A DNA stretch of 64,000 nt, taken from NCBI GenBank assembly GCA_015296085.1, contig DVDT01000021.1, forward strand, positions 124,001-188,000, in the 5' to 3' direction. Source of the DNA: Trichormus sp. M33_DOE_039. GTDB taxonomy: Bacteria > Cyanobacteriota > Cyanobacteriia > Cyanobacteriales > Nostocaceae. A program made the translations under genes and the position numbers. The notes under the pieces were generated by a model. That model ran no database searches. It was not told where the DNA came from and saw nothing but the letters and a program-made list of their open reading frames with translations. Below, one piece after another: positions 34,624-43,050 of the stretch. Every line of letters starts with the position of its first letter. The stretch's first letter is position 1.

Positions 34624-35700
34624 ATGCAACTGAAACTCAGTGCATCTAAACTACCCTTCGCGCCTCTACTACTAATTGCGCCTTTTTTCCTCTGGGGAAC
34701 GGCGATGGTAGCAATGAAAGGAGTCATTCCCCACACCACACCGTTATTTATGGGGGGGTTGCGGTTGCTACCGGCAGGAGTGTTAATTTTAATTGTCGCC
34801 GCAATTATGGGTAGACCCCAGCCCACAGGTTGGAAGGCCTGGCTGTGGATTGGTCTATTTGGTTTAATAGATGGCACATTATTTCAAGGGTTTTTAGCGG
34901 AAGGATTAGTAAGAACTAGTGCCGGCTTAGGTTCAGTGATGATAGATTCTCAACCTCTGGCTGTAGCTTTGCTATCTTTGTGGCTATTTCAAGAACGCAT
35001 TGGTTTGTGGGGGTGGCTAGGGTTAAGTTTGGGAGTCACTGGGATTAGTTTAATTGGCTTACCAGATGAGTGGATTTTCGGCTTACTGGGTAATGGTAAT
35101 GGTGCAGATGTCGCCATCGGTGACTGGCACAACTTCTTTGCTAGGGGTGAATGGTTGATGCTGTTGGCGGCTTTGTCGATGGCTGTAGGAACTGTGTTAA
35201 TTAGGTTTGTGACTCGATATGCTGACCCAGTGACGGCTACAGGATGGCACATGATTGTAGGTGGTTTGCCATTATGGGGCTTATCAGCGGTTGTAGAATC
35301 TCAACAGTGGCAGCATCTTGGCAATTCTGATTGGTTGGCTTTAGGTTATGCTACGGTGTTTGGTAGTGCGATCGCCTACGCTTTATTTTTCTACTTTGCC
35401 TCTAGTGGTAATCTCACCAGTCTGAGTTCTCTTACTTTTCTCACACCAGTTTTTGCCCTCTTATTTGGTCATCTCTTACTCTCAGAAGTTCTCAGTACAT
35501 TGCAATGGGTAGGAGTATTTCTGACTTTAATCAGCATCTACTTAATCAATCAGCGTGATAATTTAGCCGGGCAGAATCAAAATATAGCTGTAGAAGAAAC
35601 AGCTAATACACAGCAAGCACAATTAACAGAAGCATCTACTAAACAACTTAATCCTGTAATTGTATCTTTACGAAAATCTGAATCAGAAACCCTACCTTAA
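34624..35700 (+). CDS. EamA/DMT-family transporter
   Basis: 358 residues with ten predicted hydrophobic segments arranged as two EamA units: the first begins LLLIAPFFLWGTAMVAMKGV and includes FGLIDGTLFQGFLAEGLVRT and SQPLAVALLSLWLFQERIG; the second begins WLMLLAALSMAVGTVLIRFV and includes GSAIAYALFFYFASSG and LLFGHLLLSEVLSTLQW. Both copies of the conserved pattern (L.ER/L.SE with neighbouring Gly/Pro) are present. A polar tail of about 50 residues follows. Substrate cannot be told from sequence; metabolite or amino-acid export is usual for the family. Confidence 0.9.
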   Translation: MQLKLSASKLPFAPLLLIAPFFLWGTAMVAMKGVIPHTTPLFMGGLRLLPAGVLILIVAAIMGRPQPTGWKAWLWIGLFGLIDGTLFQGFLAEGLVRTSAGLGSVMIDSQPLAVALLSLWLFQERIGLWGWLGLSLGVTGISLIGLPDEWIFGLLGNGNGADVAIGDWHNFFARGEWLMLLAALSMAVGTVLIRFVTRYADPVTATGWHMIVGGLPLWGLSAVVESQQWQHLGNSDWLALGYATVFGSAIAYALFFYFASSGNLTSLSSLTFLTPVFALLFGHLLLSEVLSTLQWVGVFLTLISIYLINQRDNLAGQNQNIAVEETANTQQAQLTEASTKQLNPVIVSLRKSESETLP

Positions 35701-35979
35701 TTTCATTAAGGGTGATTTCCTCCAACTTACCGAATCTTTACAGATGGTATATATATATAAACCCATCTGAGCTTGATTTGGTAGCTGCATCTGAACATGA
35801 TTGTGGTATAAACGATTTAGACTAAATCCAAAAAAAGGATAGATATAAATAATACGAGCGAGTGATGAAATTTAAGGTGTTTTACCAAAAATCAAATTTT
35901 GTTCGTCAATATAGAAGTTAATATTTAGAAAGATTCTGTCACTTCTCTAGCACGTTCAGGCTACAACTTTGAACTTAAT

Positions 35980-37164
35980 ATGAGGCTATATCGCTCCTCA
36001 ATTTTAATCATCACCTATTTTTCTTGCCTGGGTTTTTACTTAAATCGAGCCAGCGCAATTACACCCGACTTAGCACCCAAAGTCTGGTATCTGGCACAAG
36101 TCAGTACCACCAGACCAACTGAGCAGGTTGTTCTTACTCCAGGTAGTCAAGGGTCAAATGTACGAACACTGCAAACTCAATTACAGGAGTTAGGGTACTA
36201 TGATGACCAGATCGATGGAAAATATGGTGAAAGTACAAAACGTGCTGTCGCTAAGTTCCAAACAATCAAAGGTTTAAGAAGATTAGATGGTTTTGCAGAC
36301 CTGACCACCCAAAAAGTTCTGCAAACAACGCATGCAACTAAAAAAAGTCAACTGGCCGTCTCTCCTGTTAGTGAAACTGCAAATTTAGTCCAGCCAACTA
36401 CTACCAAACCCCAGTCCAACCAGAAAGAATTGATTTGGTGGTTAATATTGGCTTTAGGAAGTTTAGGAAGTCTTGGGGCTATCCTGTTCTTATTGAGGTG
36501 GTATGAGCAGAGCAAAGAAGAAAATTTACCACCAACTACAGAAATAAAAGCTCTCAACCCTGCAAAAGAAGACAGAGTTCCACTAGCTTTACAAGAAGCA
36601 GAAAGAACATCGGTTAATCAGGAAAATACGGCTCAATTTCCAAATTCAACCACAGCATCTGCATCAATTTCTACAACAGTAATGCCTGTAGAAACAACTT
36701 CTCGCATCACTAAAGTTAGCATTGTTGACGAATTAATTAAAGATTTACGTAGTAACGACCCCAGCAAGCGACACAAAGCTATCTGGGATTTAGGTCAACA
36801 AGGGGATTCACGAGCAATTCAACCATTAGTAAATCTGTTGATTGATGCGGATTCTCAACAACGGAGTTTAATTTTAGCTGCTTTGTCAGAAATTAATATC
36901 CGCGCACTCAAACCCATTAATCGGGCTTTAGCCGTCTCTATGCAAGATGAAAGCCCAAAAGTCAGGCAAAATGCCATCCGTGATTTGACGCGTGTTTATG
37001 ATTTGATGGGTCAAATGAGTCAAATGTTAACTCACGCCTTAGACGATCCTGATGCTGAAGTTCAGGCTACAGCAAGGTACGCTCTCACGCAAATGAATAG
37101 AATGCGGAATGTCTCAACTAGCCAGATTTTACCCAAGGATAGTAAAAAAGATTCAGTGGAATAG
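35980..37164 (+). CDS. Peptidoglycan-binding and HEAT-repeat membrane protein
   Basis: 394 residues. A signal-anchor (SSILIITYFSCLGFYLN) is followed by a PG_binding_1 domain at about 48-110 (LTPGSQGSNVRTLQTQLQEL, GYYDDQIDGKYG, TKRAVAKFQ), a Thr/Gln linker, a transmembrane helix at about 150-172 (LIWWLILALGSLGSLGAILFL in shortened form LIWWLILALGSLGSLG), and a cytoplasmic part ending in three to four HEAT-type repeats (DLRSNDPSKRHKAIWDLGQQ, DSRAIQPLVNLLIDAD, ALDDPDAEVQATARYALTQM). It would connect the cell wall outside with a protein-binding solenoid inside. Stand-alone gene. Function unknown. Confidence 0.83.
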   Translation: MRLYRSSILIITYFSCLGFYLNRASAITPDLAPKVWYLAQVSTTRPTEQVVLTPGSQGSNVRTLQTQLQELGYYDDQIDGKYGESTKRAVAKFQTIKGLRRLDGFADLTTQKVLQTTHATKKSQLAVSPVSETANLVQPTTTKPQSNQKELIWWLILALGSLGSLGAILFLLRWYEQSKEENLPPTTEIKALNPAKEDRVPLALQEAERTSVNQENTAQFPNSTTASASISTTVMPVETTSRITKVSIVDELIKDLRSNDPSKRHKAIWDLGQQGDSRAIQPLVNLLIDADSQQRSLILAALSEINIRALKPINRALAVSMQDESPKVRQNAIRDLTRVYDLMGQMSQMLTHALDDPDAEVQATARYALTQMNRMRNVSTSQILPKDSKKDSVE

Positions 37165-37224
37165 GGATTGGGGCTGGGGACTAGGTGAGAACAATACAAT
37201 GCCCAATACCCCATGCCCAATTAT

Positions 37225-38595
37225 CTAGAGATTAGTTGTAATCAATTGACGATACTCGCTTTTTTGCTTAACACCTTTGACTTCCTTCAAGAGTTCTTTA
37301 TTCTTGAAGAACTGAATTGTTGGTGTTCCTGTTACTCCGGCGTTTTCGGCAATCTCTCGGTCTTTGTCGATGTCAATTTCGACAAAGTGAACTTTACCGT
37401 CAAATTCATCGACTACTTTATTGAGTATAGGCTTGAGGGTATGGCAAGGGCCACAACCAGGGGCGACGTATTTGACAATCAGTAGGCGATCGCTTTCGTG
37501 GAATAATTTCCGTAAAGCATAACCACCCTCATGGCGAGTTGCAGCCAAATCAAATTCAGCGGCTTGTTCAGCTTCAGTTTTCTGAGCAGCTGGCTGAGAT
37601 TCTAACTCATTATTAATAGTTGGCTGTTGATGGAACTCCTGAATTAAGCCATTACTAGACAGCCAACGTTCCGCCAACAACGCTGCTGCACAGCCACTAC
37701 CGGCCGCCGTAATTGCTTGACGATATTCATGGTCTTGTACATCACCAGCAGCAAATACACCCTCTACACTAGTTTCTGGTGAACCGTGTTTAGTGACGAT
37801 GTAACCTATTTCATCTAGTTCCAATTGTCCCTTGAATAAGGAAGTATTGGGTGTGTGTCCAATGGCGTAGAATAAGCCCTTAGCTGTCAGCTGAGTTTCT
37901 TCCCCAGTTTTGCTATTGCGGACTACTATCCCTTCCATATGACCATTACCGAAGATATCTATGGCTTCGGTGTTCCAATGGACTCGGATTTTGGGATTAC
38001 TCAATACTCTATCCTGCATGGCTTTAGAAGCCCGCATCTTATCAGAACGCACTAACAAATTCACTTTCGAGCCATATTTGGTGAGATAAATCGACTCTTC
38101 AGCCGCCGAGTCACCAGCACCAACCACCGCTAATTCTGCACCGTGGAAAATTGGTGTTGCACCATCGCAGATTGCACAAGCAGAAATTCCCCGACTCCAA
38201 AATTGATGTTCACTGGGTAAACCCAAACGCTTGGCTGTTGCACCGGTGGCAATAATTATAGTGTTTGCCTTGACTTCCCTCTCTTCAGAACGGATAGTAA
38301 AAGGACGTTGACTCAAATCAACTGAAATCACGTCTTCAGTATATAACTCAGCCCCCCAACGCTCCGCCTGCGCTTTCATCCTATCCATTAATTCCGGCCC
38401 GGTTATCCCTTGAGGAAACCCAGGAAAATTCTCTACTTCCGTTGTCGTCATCAGCTGACCACCAGGTAATCCCCCTGCTTGGAAACCTTCAAATACCACA
38501 GGTTTTAAGTTAGCTCGCCCAGCATAAATAGCCGCAGTGTAACCTGCTGGCCCAGAACCGATAATTACTAAGTTTTCTACAGTCGGGTTAGTCAT
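37225..38595 (-). CDS. ntrC: NADPH-thioredoxin reductase fused to thioredoxin (NTRC type)
   Basis: 456 residues. The reductase half has FAD motif [23 protein letters not shown] motif [11 protein letters not shown] and redox pair CAIC (C140, C143), and ends with [15 protein letters not shown] linker of about 30 residues leads to a thioredoxin domain with CGPC (C381, C384) and [17 protein letters not shown] uses NADPH to reduce 2-Cys peroxiredoxin and other targets in chloroplasts and many filamentous cyanobacteria. The gene symbol follows plant NTRC usage and is unrelated to the nitrogen regulator of the same name. Stand-alone, convergent with the HEAT gene. Confidence 0.95.
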   Translation of the reverse strand: MTNPTVENLVIIGSGPAGYTAAIYAGRANLKPVVFEGFQAGGLPGGQLMTTTEVENFPGFPQGITGPELMDRMKAQAERWGAELYTEDVISVDLSQRPFTIRSEEREVKANTIIIATGATAKRLGLPSEHQFWSRGISACAICDGATPIFHGAELAVVGAGDSAAEESIYLTKYGSKVNLLVRSDKMRASKAMQDRVLSNPKIRVHWNTEAIDIFGNGHMEGIVVRNSKTGEETQLTAKGLFYAIGHTPNTSLFKGQLELDEIGYIVTKHGSPETSVEGVFAAGDVQDHEYRQAITAAGSGCAAALLAERWLSSNGLIQEFHQQPTINNELESQPAAQKTEAEQAAEFDLAATRHEGGYALRKLFHESDRLLIVKYVAPGCGPCHTLKPILNKVVDEFDGKVHFVEIDIDKDREIAENAGVTGTPTIQFFKNKELLKEVKGVKQKSEYRQLITTNL

Positions 38596-38644
38596 AATAA
38601 TTATCCGAACTCATAACGACTACGCTTAATATAGCATAGCTTAC

Positions 38645-38678
38645 TGCGATTGGCAAAGCCGTGCCGTAGGCGATCGCA
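38645..38678. repeat. Short interspersed palindromic repeat (HIP1-edged)
   Basis: TGCGATTGGCAAAGCCGTGC followed by CGTAGGCGATCGCA; inverted GCGAT...ATCGC ends. Same family as 28887-28920. Confidence 0.6.
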
Positions 38679-38741
38679 AATGGCAAAAGTCGGGAATAAA
38701 ATCACCAACTCACCTAAAAATGTAGGTTTGATTAAATTGAT

Positions 38742-39542
38742 TTACTCAGACTGCTCTTGCAGATATTTCCTGATAGTTTCAACATCTAGTTCTAGGAATT
38801 CTGCTATTTCTTGAATACTCATACCTTTCTGAATACATTTTGGAACTAATTTCAATTTTGTTTCTAGTTCTGTTTCCGGTCTTGTCTTTGCTAGGATACT
38901 TTTGTACAATCGAGTATTTTTGAATTCATCTAAATCAAGCATGGCTTCAATTTCTTCTAAGCTAAGAGTGGGGAACTTGTAAAATACAATTGCTTGAATA
39001 AATGCTAGCACTTTCTTTTGTAGATTCTCATCATGTAAGTTTTCTTGTGCTTGATTGATTAGCTGCTGGGCTAAGGAAGTACATTTTTTAGGCGTTTCTA
39101 TAAATAATTTGGCAATTCCTATACTTAATGAATATTCTTTACTAACAGATAGTTCATTCAGATAAATACAGCGCAGATGTTGTTCTATTAGAAAGCGATA
39201 ACGAGGATGCACTGGTGTTTCATTGCTGCGTCTGTCATAAACAACTATCACATACCAATCTGAGTTGGCTGGTTGATATTGACGAAAATAAACAAAAATC
39301 TCACCAAACAGTCGTTCGTAAAATTCTTCATCTTTATATGTTTGTAATTCTACAAAGTATAAGGGTTCATTTTCAAATCCATCAATAGTAGAAAATAAAC
39401 CGTCTAAACGAAAGGATTGTTGTTTTATTTCCGGTGCTGTAAATGTGTAGATATTAGGATTAGTATCGGGTTTCCCAATCAGTTCAAAAAATATTTGTGG
39501 TAATTCCTTAATCAATTCGTAAAAGATTACATCTGTTTTCAT
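38742..39542 (-). CDS. Rpn/DUF2887-type PD-(D/E)XK nuclease-like protein
   Basis: 266 residues from the ATG at 39540-39542; upstream codons in frame do not look family-like. The N-terminus MKTDVIFYELIKELPQIFFE, then FRLDGLFSTIDG, LYFVELQTYKDEEFYERLFG and SDWYVIVVYDRRSNE, fits the cyanobacterial DUF2887/Rpn family, whose D...ExQ core (D in RLDGLF, E and Q in VELQ) is a PD-(D/E)XK-type nuclease site. The C-terminal helix IAEFLELDVETIRKYLQEQ is the usual tail. Such genes are multicopy in Nostocales and are sometimes mislabelled transposases. No inverted repeats flank it. Confidence 0.85.
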   Translation of the reverse strand: MKTDVIFYELIKELPQIFFELIGKPDTNPNIYTFTAPEIKQQSFRLDGLFSTIDGFENEPLYFVELQTYKDEEFYERLFGEIFVYFRQYQPANSDWYVIVVYDRRSNETPVHPRYRFLIEQHLRCIYLNELSVSKEYSLSIGIAKLFIETPKKCTSLAQQLINQAQENLHDENLQKKVLAFIQAIVFYKFPTLSLEEIEAMLDLDEFKNTRLYKSILAKTRPETELETKLKLVPKCIQKGMSIQEIAEFLELDVETIRKYLQEQSE

Positions 39543-39982
39543 TGATTCTAATAAGAGCGAACTATATAGCCGATTTTCTTGAGATGCAATACATTGTAGC
39601 TTTTCAAAGGTACAGTACGTTTTGAATCTGTGGGTGATGTAACGCCAGCCACCTTGAGTTACTGGTTCTAGTACAGGCTGCACATACACATATATCAAAG
39701 ACCTAGAAAGGGGTCGTGCGATGGCATAACCGCGCAGCGTAACTGATCGCCTGATGTGTCTTTTTTACACACCGATATATCTCAAAAAATCGTCAGTAGA
39801 AAACCGGAAATTAGCCTGATTTCTCCATCCACAAATAGCAGTTTAATTAGTATATATACGTAAATTTGGCTTGAGCTAGATTTTTTTTTACTTGAGTGAT
39901 AGATCGCAGATCGCAACTGGGTAAGTTCCTTTTAGAACAGAGCGATCGCAATCTACTTACCCCAAAACTTCAGGAGAAACCC
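39543..39982. promoter_or_regulatory. Divergent region upstream of the pilin-like gene
   Basis: 440 bases with a decayed copy of the HIP1-edged repeat at 39716-39752 and a T-run near 39882. The strong Shine-Dalgarno AGGAGA (39971-39976) just before 39983 sets the pilin start. No further gene supported. Confidence 0.45.
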
Positions 39983-40519
39983 ATGCTCAAGCCAGAATTG
40001 CAAGCCAAATTCCTCAGCCACCTCAACAACCGTAAGAACGGAGAAGACGAAGGTTTTACCTTAATTGAATTGCTAGTTGTAGTAATTATTATCGGTGTAC
40101 TTGCTGCGATCGCGTTACCTTCGCTACTTGGTCAGGTAAACAAGGCTAAACAATCCGAAGCGAGAAACTATGTAGGTACAGTCAACCGTTCTCAACAAGC
40201 CTTTTTCTTGGAATACCAGAGATTTGCCACTAACCTATCTGAATTGCAAGTGGGGATTAAAACAGCGTCTGAGAATTACCTTTATACTATCGAAGCTACT
40301 GGTACTAATGCTAATGCTGCTCAATTTAAAGGCGTAGCTAGTAAGGATGCACTTAAATCCTACTATGGATTGGTGGGTACACAATTAGGAGATAGTGCTA
40401 CCTCTGAAGCACTAACAATAGCAATAGCGTGTGAGTCAACGGCTCCTTCTAAGGCAGTAGATACAATAGTTGTATTTAACTCATCATGTGCCACTAATTA
40501 CGTTTCTTTATCTAGGTAA
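39983..40519 (+). CDS. pilA: Type IV pilin-like protein (PilA family)
   Basis: 178 residues. The ATG at 39983 is chosen because AGGAGA lies 6-8 bases upstream; a GTG at 39896 in frame is weaker. Prepilin leader of 24 residues ends EDEG, then F+1 T L I E+5 LLVVVIIIGVLAAIALP, the class III signal cleaved and methylated by PilD. The mature region has an alpha-spine followed by a globular beta part (GLVGTQLGDSATSEALTIAI) and a C-terminal Cys pair (C at ACEST and SSCATN) that could form the D-loop disulfide. Ser/Thr is plentiful in the globular part. A perfect hairpin terminator follows the stop. Confidence 0.93.
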   Translation: MLKPELQAKFLSHLNNRKNGEDEGFTLIELLVVVIIIGVLAAIALPSLLGQVNKAKQSEARNYVGTVNRSQQAFFLEYQRFATNLSELQVGIKTASENYLYTIEATGTNANAAQFKGVASKDALKSYYGLVGTQLGDSATSEALTIAIACESTAPSKAVDTIVVFNSSCATNYVSLSR

Positions 40520-40564
40520 AAGAAAACAAAAGTTTTTTGTTTAATTCTTACTTCAAAGTTTTGC

Positions 40565-40596
40565 TTGGGTAATGTTTTACACATTACCCAATTTTT
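40565..40596 (+). terminator. Rho-independent terminator after the pilin gene
   Basis: TTGGGTAATGT (40565-40575) pairs perfectly over 11 bases with ACATTACCCAA (40581-40591), loop TTTAC, then TTTTT. Separates pilin transcription from the OGT-like gene. Confidence 0.88.
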
Positions 40597-40666
40597 GCAA
40601 TTTCCCGAAATTGAGATTGCTAATCTAAATAGATTTTCTTATGTACTTTAAGTTTGCAATTTAATT

Positions 40667-42886
40667 ATGGTTTCTTTAGCTTCCCCAACCCAATGGCAAC
40701 AGCGTGCTGAAAAATATTTACTAGCAGGCAATTATATTCAGGCAGCTAGTCTCTATGAAGAAGCGATTACTAGAGAACCTGAGATTAAATCTTATTATTG
40801 GTATTTGGGTTTAATATTGCTACTACAAGGACAAGAAGTAGAAGCACAAACGACTTGGTTCATGGCAATAATGTCCGGAGAATCAGAAGAAGTTGAAGCT
40901 TGGAATATTGAATTAGTTCAAATTTTACAAACAGAAGCAGAACGTCGAGAAGGACTCGAAGAATACGCAATTGCGGAGAAAATCCGTCAAAATATTAAGG
41001 AATTTTTTCCTCAAGATATTCACAATTTATTACGTCTACTACAGCTAGCTATCAAACTAGAAATATACACAGGTGAAAATTTACAGCAACTGGGAATAAT
41101 TAAAATCCTGCAATCTGAACCAATAGTAGAAGTTAATTTAGAACTGTTATTGGAATCACTAAAAATCGTTGTTAATTATGCACCTGCCCATCCGTCAACC
41201 ATACAATTTGTTGAAGCATGTTTACCATATTGTAAAGATAATACCCAAGCTTTACTTACTACTTTATTACCAGTATCCTTAGAAATTGGTTACTCTCAGA
41301 AGCAATTTAGTGTAGCAGTACAATTGTGTGAACTTTATTTAACAATAAATCCTAACAATACAGAAGTTATAGGTCATTTAGCTAGTTTTTATCAAAATTA
41401 TGGTCAATATGAAAAAGGTATAGAAATTGCTAAAACATTCTTTTCTTTAGTACAAGATTTATCAGATAAAGTTTTTGCAAGTCGTCAAATTCTGCGAGGA
41501 CTTATGACCGCAGGTGGTCATTGGGAAGAATCTTGTTCTGTTCATCACAGTCATGGTTTTTTAGTGAAAATGCTTATAGAGGAAAACCCTCAAGAACTTG
41601 ATGTTGCTAAGATAGCTAGACTTTTTAATGCTAACTTTTTTACTCCATATATTGAAGATAATCCAATAAATAGTAGGAATATCCAGAACTTGTTAATGCA
41701 GTTCTGCCAAGCAAGTATAGCTAAATGCGAACAAGAATCAGTAAATCGGTATTTTCAAGGCAATTTAGCAAGAAAAAAGCATATTAAAAATACTAAAAAA
41801 TTAAATATAGGATACTTATCACATTGCCTAAGAAGTCATTCAGTAGGTTGGTTGGCAAGATGGTTATTTCAGTATCATGATCGTGAGAAATTTCAAATTA
41901 ATGGTTATTTTATTAATACTAATCCGGTTTGCGATCCCTTGCATGAATGGTATCTTACCAAAGTTGATAAAATTTATAAATCAAATGAGTATTTGCAACT
42001 TGCTGAAGAAATTTACCAGGACGAAATTGACATTTTAATTGATTTAGATAGTATTACTTTGGATACTACCTGTTGCATCATAGCCTTAAAGCCAGCACCT
42101 ATTCAAGTAACTTGGTTGGGTTGGGATGCTTCAGGAATTCCAGCAGTAGACTATTTTATTGCTGACCCCTACGTTTTACCAGATTCAGCGCAGGAATATT
42201 ACCGAGAAAAAATTTGGCGTTTACCCCAAACCTATATAGGTGTAGATGGTTTTGAAGTTAGTGTACCTACAGTCCGTCGTGATCAATTAAATATTCCTGA
42301 TGATGCAATAGTCTATTTCTGTGGACAAAGAGGTTTTAAGCGACACCCAGAAATTACTAGATTGCAATTAAGAATTATCAAAGAAGTTCCTAATAGCTAC
42401 CTCTTAATTAAAGGCATATCTGATGAAGAATCTCTGAAAATCTTTTTTGAAGAATTAGCAGAAGCTGAAAGTGTAGATCCTGCAAGATTCCGATTTATGC
42501 CAATAGTTTTTTCTGAATCAATTCACCGAGCTAATTTAAGTATTGCAGATGTAGTTTTAGATACTTATCCTTACAATGGTGCTACAACAACCTTAGAAAC
42601 CCTATGGATGTGTATTCCTATGGTTACAAAGGTAGGTGAACAATTTGCAGCTCGCAATAGCTATACCATGATGGTAAATGCTGGTATTACAGAAGGTATC
42701 GCCTGGAGTGATGAAGAATATGTTGAGTGGGGTATACGTTTAGGCAAAGATGAAACCTTAAGACAACAAATAGCTTGGAAGTTAAAACAATCCAGAAAAA
42801 CTTCACCTTTATGGAACGGTAAGCAGTTTACTCGTGAAATGGAAAATGCTTACACCCAAATGTGGCAAAAGTATATTCAAGATTAA
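40667..42886 (+). CDS. O-GlcNAc-transferase-like (GT41) TPR glycosyltransferase
   Basis: 739 residues. The first about 350 residues are helical with TPR-like units (AEKYLLAGNYIQAASLYEEA). The C-terminal catalytic part matches SPINDLY/OGT family GT41: LNIGYLSHCLRSHSVGWLAR, QVTWLGWDASGIPAVDYFIA, DQLNIPDDAIVYFCGQRGFK, ADVVLDTYPYNGATTTLETL and GEQFAARNSYTMM. These enzymes attach a sugar to Ser/Thr of proteins. Position between a pilin-like gene and a nonulosonate operon suggests a protein-glycosylation role, possibly on that pilin; this is inference. It has its own start 147 bases after the pilin terminator, so separate transcription is likely. Confidence 0.88.
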   Translation: MVSLASPTQWQQRAEKYLLAGNYIQAASLYEEAITREPEIKSYYWYLGLILLLQGQEVEAQTTWFMAIMSGESEEVEAWNIELVQILQTEAERREGLEEYAIAEKIRQNIKEFFPQDIHNLLRLLQLAIKLEIYTGENLQQLGIIKILQSEPIVEVNLELLLESLKIVVNYAPAHPSTIQFVEACLPYCKDNTQALLTTLLPVSLEIGYSQKQFSVAVQLCELYLTINPNNTEVIGHLASFYQNYGQYEKGIEIAKTFFSLVQDLSDKVFASRQILRGLMTAGGHWEESCSVHHSHGFLVKMLIEENPQELDVAKIARLFNANFFTPYIEDNPINSRNIQNLLMQFCQASIAKCEQESVNRYFQGNLARKKHIKNTKKLNIGYLSHCLRSHSVGWLARWLFQYHDREKFQINGYFINTNPVCDPLHEWYLTKVDKIYKSNEYLQLAEEIYQDEIDILIDLDSITLDTTCCIIALKPAPIQVTWLGWDASGIPAVDYFIADPYVLPDSAQEYYREKIWRLPQTYIGVDGFEVSVPTVRRDQLNIPDDAIVYFCGQRGFKRHPEITRLQLRIIKEVPNSYLLIKGISDEESLKIFFEELAEAESVDPARFRFMPIVFSESIHRANLSIADVVLDTYPYNGATTTLETLWMCIPMVTKVGEQFAARNSYTMMVNAGITEGIAWSDEEYVEWGIRLGKDETLRQQIAWKLKQSRKTSPLWNGKQFTREMENAYTQMWQKYIQD

Positions 42887-42909
42887 TAGATTTATATCTT
42901 AATAAAATT

Positions 42910-42933
42910 AGAGGCGCGATAAATCGCGTCTCT
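42910..42933 (+). terminator. Bidirectional hairpin between convergent genes
   Basis: AGAGGCGCGAT and ATCGCGTCTCT form an 11-bp stem (one G-T pair) with a 2-base loop. The GAGACGCGATTTATCGCGTCTC family is also a widespread Nostoc repeat, so it may be both repeat and terminator. Confidence 0.55.
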
Positions 42934-43050
42934 AAATAAAATATATAGCTGTAGTAGCATTAGTGAGAATGCTATTTAGCACTAAAAGTCTTGCAACAAC
43001 CGGGTTGATACTTAGCACTTTGCTATATCAAGCAAGCCTGTTGAAGTAAG

